From Trebouxia sp. TZW2008 (Eukaryota; Chlorophyta; Trebouxiophyceae; Trebouxiales; Trebouxiaceae): 16,024 nucleotides of DNA. Position numbers and translations under genes: made by a program. This document shows, in pieces, positions 8,129-16,024 of the stretch. Location of the stretch: contig BDIU01000234.1 in NCBI GenBank assembly GCA_002118135.1, positions 1 to 16,024 of the forward strand, written 5' to 3'. Below the pieces are notes generated by a model. It ran no database searches. It saw nothing but the letters and a program-made list of their open reading frames with translations, and was not told the DNA's origin. Each line of letters starts with the position of its first letter. The stretch's first letter is position 1.

Positions 8129-8544
8129 ACATGTGACTGACAACAGCCTTTCTTGAGTGTCGTTAGACAGCTGGCTGGAACTCAGAACCTGTATGGCTCA
8201 TGCAGGCTCACATCATAAGGCTGTGGTACCATTTCACCTACTGCACAGCACTTGGGTTTATGATCCCAGCACATGCTATCACAGTATCCTACTTCTAGTG
8301 GGTTGTCTAGTGCAAATAGGGTTTCGGACTATCCTTTTTCGACGTTGTACATCATACAGACAATCATGACATGGGTTTGTGCTTCATCAAAGTAATTGTA
8401 TGCAATATCAAATGTTTATCAATTCTGACCACTTGCATACATGCAGTCGCAAATTCATTGAAGCAGTGCACCTTTCACACAAGCGCATCTCAGCGCCTCA
8501 TCTCAGTGCCCAGCGCAACCTAAACGTTGCTGATCTTGCACAAC
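8129..8544. other. convergent 3' spacer
   Basis: The 416 bases between the stop codons of the asparagine synthetase (+) and the first peroxiredoxin (-) must hold both 3' untranslated regions. I find no TGTAA-type polyadenylation signal, common in chlorophytes, on either strand, and no other gene. Confidence 0.5.
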
Positions 8545-10530
8545 TCATTTCAGGGTCTCTGCTCCAGTGTATGACTCATTGGCTTCGTCAGGCAGATTCT
8601 TGAGGCTTTCCAGTGACCCAGCCTTTGGTGCATTCTGGCCTGCTTTGCTAGCATCATTTGCCAAGCCACCCCCTGAGCCTGACCCACCCTTCAGGGCCTC
8701 CAGAGACTTCTTGATGTGCTCCTTGACATCGCCACCTTTAGGGCCTTGGTAAGACAAGATGACCTTGCCTGCCTTGTCAATCACAAAGGTCTGCAGAAAA
8801 TGCAGGACGTCAGAGCCGAGTGAGACAAGGCCAAAGGTCTGCAGGTGACAAAGCAATTGGAACATTGGTAGGGCAAGACAATGTTGCCTTGCTTGTCAAC
8901 GGCAATGGCTTGCTGGGTTCAAAAATGGCAAAGGCCAAAGGCAATGGCTTGCTGGGTTCAAAAATGGCAATAAATCTGGGTGAGCAGCTCACCAGATTTA
9001 TCAATGCAAAGCTCTCTAGCCAGGCATGGGGTGCAAGCTGTGGGGAACACAAAGAGAGCTGATGGTCATGTTGACCTTATGCATGCATGGTGCACTTGAA
9101 AGGGCTGATCAACTAGGCAAGACATGAGACAACCAAACACAGCAGAAATTGAGCTTAGTCAGTACTTGTGATAGCCTGCTGTCCATGCATTGCCTGTTCA
9201 GCTTTCAAATTCTGTGCAGTTGCATTTAGACCATGCTTGAGCATGGTTAGACATTGATTCTGTGCTTTTGCCTTACCACTCTGGTCATGGGCTCAATGCC
9301 AAATGCCTTCCTCAGCTGTCCAGACTCATCAGCTAGCAGAGGGTACGTCAAACGCTGTGCCTGCCTGTAATCACCACAGCTCAAGCAAGCTCTCACCATG
9401 AGCCTGACTGCTGCAAATGCACACTGGCAAACAACCTTGCTGTCAGCTTTACTCTGGATGTGATTGACAGCAAGCTCACCCTGGGACAGGAAAACATAAT
9501 ATGTTTGCAAGCTTTGCATCCACAGATTGCTGACATTTGGCTCACGCACAGGCACAGGAGATAGCCTAAGTCTCAGGCATGGTTTTGAGCAGATGTCAAC
9601 AGCAATGCAGGCTTCAACATCATGCATGTGCTCCAACAGAACCAGTCATCACTTACTGGAAGATGTCAAGGTCCTTTGGAGAGTCGCCACTGATGCCCAC
9701 AATCTGTGCCCCTAGCTCATCAAACTGCTTCTGATGCTCCCTGAACTGCGCGGCCTCTACTGTGCAGCCTGAAGTGCCTGCCTGCAGCGTACACGCACAC
9801 AGATATTGTTGAACAGCAGTTTCCATCAGATGCAGATCCTGATTGTTGCATCCCTACTGCTGCCACACAACCTGGTGATCCAAGGGAGGGATCAGTGGCA
9901 TCAAGGAGCACCGTTTGGTATCAGCCATGGCAGTTACTAGCAGTAGGCCGCAGCAAGACCACAGTCAAATACACAAATTGATGCACAAGGTCCTGTTGTC
10001 ATGTCACAAGAATCGAAACCACAGCAGGAGGTTTCACCTTTGGGTAGAAGAATGCAACCAGTGCCTGCTTGCCTATCAAGCTGTCCAAGGACAGACTCTT
10101 GCCCTCTGACCCGGGAACCGCCCTGCACAGATCGCTAGCTGCTCAATTCCACGGGATTCACCACAAATGGAAGCCAACGAATAGTGGAACCTACGCTTTG
10201 AAAGCTGAATTGTTCGTCAGGGAGGTTCCCTCCTGAACCGCGGCCTGCAGCGCATAACAAAATAGCGTATCAAATTGCGCATCGGCTGTTGTGCGAATAT
10301 CTGCCTTGCCTCGGTGATAAGCGAGCAAAGCGGCAGGAAGGTCTGGAATGCGTGCGCATCAATATTACCTTGGTCACCATCAGCCGTGCACGACGATCAC
10401 ACAACTTTCTCGATCTTCGCTGCGCAGGCAAGTTTGCAGATGATGATGGTCCCACAGGGGCTGGTCGGCATCTGTGCACGATAGGTGCACGGACTCCCGA
10501 CAGCCTTGATTGCAGCTGTGATGCATGCAT
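8545..10530 (-). CDS. PRXQ: PrxQ-like plastid peroxiredoxin lacking resolving Cys, 6 exons
   Basis: Thiol peroxidase of the BCP/PrxQ family, probably plastid. Exons in transcript order: 10369-10530, 10195-10244, 10038-10122, 9657-9781, 9277-9364, 8545-8790 (minus strand). All phases agree, giving 251 residues. Exon 1 (54 residues, start MHASQLQSRL, Arg/Ser/Ala-rich, few acids) looks like a transit peptide. The core shows FFYPKAGTSGCT at 95-106 with peroxidatic Cys105 in the PxxxTxxC motif, VGISGDS at 128-134, YPLLADESGQLRKAFGI, and Arg169 before TFVID 171-175, matching the family's catalytic Arg. The resolving Cys expected at 110 is Ala, and the usual loop before TFVID is six residues shorter than in the neighbour paralogue. 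Residues 206-251 are an extra Gly/Ser-rich then mixed tail. Intron positions match the paralogue at 11416-12964. Confidence 0.88.
8854..8908 (-). pseudogene. decayed copy of the peroxiredoxin last exon
   Basis: On the minus strand, about 60-115 bases upstream of the last exon, a 44-base stretch aligns without gaps with the exon start at roughly 70 percent identity by eye. It reads AVDKQGNIVLPYQ against VIDKAGKVILSYQ in the intact exon. It lies in the last intron of the gene, the same arrangement as the echoes of the asparagine synthetase gene. Confidence 0.7.
8901..8970. repeat. two exact 31-bp direct repeats, 39-bp period
   Basis: Bases 8901-8931 and 8940-8970 are identical, separated by aggccaaa. 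They lie in the last intron of the peroxiredoxin gene, next to the decayed exon copy and overlapping its end. Exact identity implies a recent slippage or duplication event. Confidence 0.9.
8970..9001. repeat. 14-bp stem hairpin with 3-nt loop
   Basis: Bases 8970-8984 and 8988-9001 form a 14-bp stem with one bulged g around the loop cag. It abuts the second 31-bp repeat. No function is evident; a fold in the intron RNA or a replication-slippage hot spot are both possible. Confidence 0.7.
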
Positions 10531-11415
10531 TTTGTTGAACTTACGATGCGTCGATCTATATGAGACGGTGCGTTTGTGTGCTGGACTCTCGGTGTATGCA
10601 AAGACTTAATCAAATATGCTCTCTTTCTCGTAGAAGTCACGTCGTTGAAAAGCGTAAATTGCCACAAACTTTATGCTAGCGTGCTTCGCCACGCGCCCGC
10701 GTACAACGGAACCCGTGCGCTGATCTTCTTCCTGTTGGCTCTAATGCTGCAAGCAGAATCTGAGTGCTATGCATCTGCAGCGGGCGTGTCGGCTCTGCAG
10801 TTGCCTGTGACTGAGTCACAATCACGACAAGCAGCAGTACTGTGGTTACGGCAATCTGCTTTGCGCTAAAGCTGAGCTTGTGTACCTGGCAGGTCCTTGC
10901 ATCACACTGTACACTTGCTGTGAGTGTAAATGCACCAGATCCTTTTGACGATGAATTGACTCAGTGAGACACGCTCACCACTCTCCTGTAAGTGCACTAA
11001 TAGCATTGTACTATTGTCTGTGAAGACAGCTACGGGCTAAACAGCTGACAGCGGTGTGATTCTGAAGCAAAGTGCAACAAATGCACTGGCCCATTAGCCA
11101 GCTTTGACAACAGTGTGAAGCAGACGTGACGGCAATAGTGTGGCCTGGAGTCAACTCTTCAAATTCAGCCCAAGTAAGCGTGAAGAACAGATCAAGCACT
11201 GAAAACAAAGCTGAAAACAGCAAAACCTTTGAGTGCCCTGATGTGCGCAACACTGGCTGTAGCAAAGCTCATACACATAAGCAGTGCAGGAACAACAAGC
11301 ACGGTAGCATCCCAAAAGCATCTGCAAGACAGAGGCTTTGACTTGCAACCATCGGATCTTGCCAAAGCTCATCGACACCCACTCATTGGCTCAATGACCA
11401 CTTGGTAGCTTTGCT
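10531..11415. other. spacer between the two peroxiredoxin genes
   Basis: Holds the promoter side of the 8545-10530 gene and the 3' end of the 11416-12964 gene. CpG density is raised at about 10280-10720, as expected for a gene 5' end here. Short open frames exist on both strands, none recognisable and none with supporting splice borders. Confidence 0.5.
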
Positions 11416-12964
11416 TCATGCAAGGGTAGCAATGACTTGAAGTGCTTCATCAACATGCTTCTCTGCCCCCATCTGGTTGTTGAAGGACATGACACACTTG
11501 CCGTCTCTGTCAATCACAAAAGTCTGCAGCAGAGACAAGCAGGCTCATCAGGCAGGATGCAAAGTGATGCACATTTGGACAAGCAGTCCTGACTGTGCTG
11601 ATATTCGGCATGCAAGGCTTGCGGCACATATAATGATACAAAACGCAAGGAAAGGCACTACCTGACAAGCTGCTGTTGTCAGGGGAAATTCAGCAGGCAA
11701 ATTGACATGTGTCACAGAAGCATGCATTGCACCATCAATGCTTCCTTGCTGATACAAGCAAACATTTACAGCAACAAATATTGGCGTAACATGATGCTGG
11801 CAAAATGACTTGAATCAGCAAGATAGCGTCGGTGGTGTAATGCATGCTTCTGTGACACATGTTCATCTGACTGCTTCAAAGTCTCGCTGACAGGAGCACT
11901 TTGACAAGCAAACAAGAAGCAGAGCATACGTTTGGATAGTTTGCATAGTTTGCATGAAGCCAGATCAGAGTGTGTGCCAATACTTGCTGGCAAGACAGCA
12001 AAGATGGTACCTGGCGGCCTTTCAACATGCCAAACATGTCATTCTTGATCCCAAAGCTTTTCCTCAGAAAGTCGCTCTGATCAGTCAGTAGTGGAAACGG
12101 CAACCGCTCTTTTTTGGCAAATGCGGCATTGGCCTCTGGAGTGTCTGAGCTGATGCCAAAGACCTCGCATTGAGCGTCCACGAACTTGCCGTATTCATCT
12201 CTGAATTTGCAGGCTTCTTTTGTGCAGCCAGGGGTGCCTGCCTGTCAATAGAACAACACAGTTTGACAAATGATGAGTCACAGTGACTCATGATGACTAC
12301 ATCTGCTTGTTGAGAACATGCAGCTTCAATTGGTGAAAGCAGGCGGACATAGCATTAGTGTAGGATGAACGGTGTTTTGTGTCAGCAAATACTGCATGCA
12401 GCATCAGTGAGCAAGCTGAGGGCATATGATTCAAGGCAGCAAAGTGTTTTGGGAATTGTGCATACTTTTGGGTAAAAGAAGAGCACAATAGGCTTCTTCT
12501 TTTCTAAGCTGGAGAGGGCAACTCCACCACCTGATGATTTCTGTAGGACCCTACAATATTGCCATTGATGCATCAAGGAACTCTTCACCAGCAAAGCTTA
12601 ATATTAAAACGCAGAAGTTGGGCACTCTGCATAGTGCGCGCATAGAAGAGTCATGCCTGTAATAGTCTGGAAAGTCTTGCAGTTTGTCACCAACAGCCAG
12701 CATACCTTTACCCTGTAACATACAGAACACTCAAGCAACAGTAGCAGCATTCTGTGACAGCTGTTGGAAAGCAGTTCTTGATCAGGCTGAGTGAGACCGA
12801 ATCTGTACCATAACGATACGCTGAGACAGACGCGGAGCGCGCTGCTGTCGTCTCGAAACGGCGGGTGAGGCGAAAGCTCCGCGCTGTGGGACACTTGACA
12901 GACTTGCGTAACGTCTGTGACACATTGCGCAAGCTGGAGTTTGCAGCATGGTGCTGGCTGGCAT
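11416..12964 (-). CDS. PRXQ: peroxiredoxin Q, plastid type, 5 exons
   Basis: Atypical two-cysteine peroxiredoxin that reduces hydrogen peroxide and alkyl hydroperoxides with electrons from thioredoxin, expected in the chloroplast. Exons in transcript order: 12809-12964, 12657-12712, 12466-12550, 12011-12241, 11416-11523 (minus strand), 211 residues, close to the usual PrxQ precursor length. Exon 1 (52 residues, MPASTMLQTP start, Arg/Ser-rich) is a likely transit peptide. Then come AVGDKLQDF 57-65, LFFYPKAGTPGCTKEACKFR with peroxidatic Cys105 and resolving Cys110 five apart, FGISSDT, LPFPLLTDQ, FGIKNDMFGMLKGRQ with catalytic Arg175, and TFVIDRDGK 177-185. Intron 2 needs a GC donor (TTACAG|GCATGA) with the acceptor ttgtag; this is the model that keeps phase, and it matches the paralogue. 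The exact start and the first donor (ATG|GTACAG) are less certain, because another frame in this stretch also looks transit-peptide-like. Confidence 0.9.
11705..11862. repeat. inverted repeat within last intron of PRXQ
   Basis: Bases 11705-11736 and 11831-11862 are reverse complements with two mismatches over 32. Imperfect complementarity continues inward to about 11753 and 11813, leaving a centre of about 60 bases. Size and form suit a small fold-back or MITE-like element, but I see no terminal motif of a named family. Confidence 0.75.
12273..12291. repeat. 9-bp inverted repeat of TGAGTCA-type motif
   Basis: The bases atgagtcac and gtgactcat face each other across a single a in intron 3 of PRXQ. 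TGAGTCA is a bZIP (AP-1/GCN4-like) core. A role as a binding site is only a suggestion. Confidence 0.4.
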
Positions 12965-13100
12965 GTTTGCTTAGTCCAGCCCGCAGGCGACGCACCTGTT
13001 ACCTTGTGAAGCGCAAACACGCACCGAGTTTCACAGTTCGAGTACCTGTGTCGAGCACATGTGACATGCGCATTCTCCAACCTGATTGGTGCAGCTGACC
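12965..13100 (-). promoter_or_regulatory. probable PRXQ promoter and leader region
   Basis: Lies immediately upstream of the PRXQ start. CpG density is high from about 12820 to 13060, spanning exon 1 and this flank, as at the other gene 5' ends. No TATA box or named element is clear, so this call rests on position and composition. Confidence 0.3.
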
Positions 13101-16024
13101 ACATGCATCACCAACATCAAGAAAAGAAGCCCAACCGACGCCCTCAATGCAGCACTTTACAGTCAGCGCTACGCAAAGCAGGCTGTAACACAAGGCGCTT
13201 CAAGTCGTTGCCTATGACACCTGGCTGCTAGGCTGGTATGCAGCCAGCTGCTCAGCCTGTAGCATGGTTTGCAGCCAACATCACAAGCAACGTGATTTGC
13301 TGCAGCGATTTCTGAGCACTTAGGCAGTTCATTTTGCCCAAAAATCAAGGCAGTCATACCATGTCAAAGGCTTTGGTATGAAATCATGATCACGACAGGT
13401 GAGCAACCTGCCGGCATTGACATCACTGAAAGCTGCATTGTCGTAAGGCAAATCATGCCAATTCTGCATGCAAAGCCAGCTCAATGACGATACTGATGTC
13501 CACATGATCTTCTCGAGTTGTGGCATCTGCATCGGACTTAGCCATACGCACAGGTAGACATGCACAAAAGGTCAGCTTGAGGATACTATGCTTGAGGCAT
13601 GCTGTAGTAAGTGACGGTCCTTAAAAACAAGTAAGCAATGGCTGTATGCAGTGCAATCAGCCGGTGCAGAGACAGATTGCATTGGTGAGAAGCTCTGGTT
13701 ACTGCCTTCCAGCCTCAAACCATCGCTGAACTCTTTGCAATGATCGCCATTGTATACAGAAGCTGTGACCAGCACCTGCTCTGCTCTGGAGAAAGGAGGG
13801 TTTTCTCTTTCTCTGAGAGAGCAGGCAAGTTGCTCCTGCGGTGTAGGCTTGTCTGCCTGCTTAGATTGCCACTGTGATTGTATCTCAGAGAGCCCTGGAG
13901 AAGTGTGACATCAAGAGTGATCTCCGACAGACGCTGCCATGCATGTTAATGCATGTGATGTCTCAGCATTCAGAGCCCAACACACACTGTGCTGTCAGCA
14001 GCAACCAGTTGAAGACTGCCAAGAGCGCTCGCAACTTTCACCAGAATGCACCTTGCTGAGGGTCACCATTCACCGGGCACAACAGGTTGATCAGGTCCGA
14101 CGCACTGATCATTGCTTTGAGACTCAACTTCAGACTTGTTCATCACATCAGCACAACTCAATGCTTTGGAAACTGCGGTGGCAATGTTAGGTCGATGAGC
14201 TAAAGATTGTGATGCATCCTTGCAACTGTCTTGGGCAAACAAGCTTGTAATGTTGTGCAAGAGCAGTGGTGCAGAGCTTACTGTGAAGGATCTGTGCATA
14301 TGTGGCGTCATGTCCCACTTGCCGACACAAGTGTGGCTGTTACTATAACTTGTATTGTCATTTGCTGCAAAGGAAAAGGATTTCTGCCTAATCTTGTTGC
14401 ATTGTGACCTCCCTGGGCTTGTCAATTCGGCTTGAGCATTCTGAATCAAGTCATAAATGACAGCATAGTGAGGGCCTGCCCTTTCATGATTCTGCAATCT
14501 AGCATGAATCTGCAACCTTGCTCAGAGCAACAACAGTTCAAGCTGGACCATAACAGTAGATACCAGCACCAAATCCCGTTTTATTAGTTGGCAGAAGGCT
14601 GCACCTGTCAAGGTAGACTAGAACCGGCGAAGATCACAATGTTGCAGTTTGTCATTGGCATCGTCACAGGGGCCCTTGTGAGTTGAAGCAGCCTGAGAGT
14701 TGCCTCCAGATAGCACTTTGCACCTTGCATACAAGCAAGTGGCAAGGAGGCACAACAAGCAGAGCGGAGGAGTTTGAGTACACAGGGCATTCTCAAAGTC
14801 AATGCATTCAAGATCTCTTGGCATCCCAACAGGAGGCAATGGACGCACAGATGCTGCCAAATTCATGGCCTTTTGTATGCCATAAAACTGTCAATTGTTG
14901 TGCCTGACATTCAAGCAATGCCTGGACCCTTCAGAAACTGTCTTTGATTTCTGCTGACAGTGCTGCTGATGGTGCCTATACATGTGCCTGCCAATGCTTC
15001 CTGCTTGTCAGGTATGCACACCTCAGTTTTACTCACAGTCATTCCAGTGTGTGCAGCCGTCAGTGCCATGGCACAGTGCTTGCACATGCACAAAGTCAAC
15101 AGCAACATTGCTGTCATTGTGTAACATCACCAAGCATCATGTCAGTAAGCGTTGATACTATGCATTGAAGTCATCATCAGAGTTGGTGCTACAGACGATG
15201 AAGAGAGCAAAATTCTTCCTGCTTGCATGTCCCAGATGCTTTTGGCCATTTTGTTGTAGGTTCAGCTAGACTTCACACAGTGATTCGTGACACTGTTTGC
15301 GCAACAGGCAATCACCGAATTACATATGATGAAGGTGGTGCTTCAACCATGGTGCTTTCAAGGCTAAATTTTGTCCTGGAAATTCTTGCTTGGTGAACCT
15401 TTGCGCCCATGGTCATATTTACATTGCAATGCAATGATTGGTCAGACAGTAAACAGGATAATTAGAGGCGGTTGCAGGATTTTCGGTCACATATCTGAAG
15501 CAGATCAAGAAGATCTTAACCATAGACACTTTGAAAATCTGGTGCCTGTAACACATATTGATTACTTCTGCACCAATCAACTATTGCATTCAGGTCATTC
15601 AAACCTAAGGCCAGCGCTCAAGTCAAGCTGTAAAGTACCATCAGCAGCTGCATGCTACTTGCAAACAGACAAGAAGAGTCAAGCCAAATGGTCACCATCA
15701 TCTATATTTTGAGCTATATGTTGCATTTACCAGGGACCATAAACAGCACGCTGCAGCAATGCTAGGTGGTGAGAAAGCATGCCAAGACAATGATGGTCGC
15801 TGTGACAAATCCCAAGCACAATGTCTCCCTGGACCACCTTTTGACTGGCCTGCAAAGCACAAACAGCCTCAGTGCAAAGACCCTGTCAAGAATGTCCCAA
15901 TGTGATTGCAGTACTGACACTACTCTGTGCATGCATGAAGCACTGCATCAGCAGCCAACGTAAGCTTGACACAAGCAAAAGCCTAGCATGCAGACTTGCC
16001 TTGATGTAACCCATGTGTGTGCAC
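13101..16024. other. no gene supported
   Basis: Nearly 3 kb without a recognisable protein, RNA gene or strong repeat. The longest open frame is 150 codons on the minus strand (14063-14515) and resembles nothing I know. Splice-like sites are scattered, but no chain of phased exons with family motifs emerges. A short plus-strand stretch near 13885-13940 reading ALEKCDIKSDLRQTL looks protein-like but is isolated. Confidence 0.45.

Noticed and set aside
9846..9885. Minus-strand stretch reading GSPGCVAAV, resembling the GTSGCTVEAA cysteine motif in the peroxiredoxin exon
   Set aside because: The similarity is short and could be chance. It would be an exon echo if confirmed, but I did not list it as one.
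12604..13104. 166-codon minus-strand frame across the PRXQ 5' exons
   Set aside because: It runs through PRXQ introns in the wrong frame for the GDKLQDF and FFYP motifs; a shadow of the real gene.
14063..14515. 150-codon open frame on the minus strand
   Set aside because: Longest unassigned frame, but the product resembles no family I know and nothing nearby suggests a gene. Length alone is not enough.
15371..15712. 113-codon open frame on the plus strand lacking an ATG at its start
   Set aside because: No ATG at the listed start and no family motif; probably a chance frame.
1..16024. Bacterial operon, phage, CRISPR array or integrated virus
   Set aside because: Genes are split by many spliceosomal introns, with no ribosome-binding sites, no tight gene packing, no evenly spaced identical repeats with unique spacers, and no viral proteins.

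Overview
The window looks like nuclear DNA of a green alga, probably a trebouxiophyte-type chlorophyte. The coding regions are broken by many spliceosomal introns with GT..AG and a few GC..AG borders, base composition is roughly balanced with CpG-rich 5' gene ends, and two genes encode plastid-type peroxiredoxin Q with N-terminal transit-peptide-like extensions. The lineage is inferred from gene style, not from a search. All gene models are hand-built from reading frame, intron phase and family motifs.

Layout: (1) 1-750 holds exon-like pieces of one or two unrecognised plus-strand genes at the window edge, low confidence. (2) 751-2140 is mostly non-coding, with a perfect 26-bp inverted repeat at 1458-1516 and a 12-bp palindrome with a CACGTG core at 1928-1939. 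(3) 2141-8128 (+) is a complete 12-exon glutamine-hydrolysing asparagine synthetase, 678 residues, with an unusual C-terminal tail of about 110 residues. (4) 8129-8544 is a short convergent 3' spacer. (5) 8545-10530 (-) is a 6-exon plastid PrxQ-like peroxiredoxin of 251 residues that has lost the resolving cysteine. (6) 11416-12964 (-) is a 5-exon two-cysteine PrxQ of 211 residues, evidently a tandem paralogue of the former because intron positions and phases coincide. (7) 12965-16024 shows no gene I can support.

The most striking structure is inside the introns. Most introns of the asparagine synthetase gene from intron 3 onward hold one or more decayed copies ('echoes') of a neighbouring exon, usually just upstream of the intact exon and often still preceded by a cag acceptor. 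The same is seen once in the first peroxiredoxin gene. Most echoes carry indels, stops and many substitutions. One, a partial copy of exon 6 at 4942-5025, differs from its source in 16 of 28 codons, of which 14 changes are synonymous and none is an indel. This pattern suggests repeated local exon duplication followed by decay, with at least one copy that evolved as coding sequence.

Functionally, asparagine synthetase assimilates nitrogen in the cytosol and the two peroxiredoxins detoxify peroxides in the plastid. They are neighbours, not a pathway.
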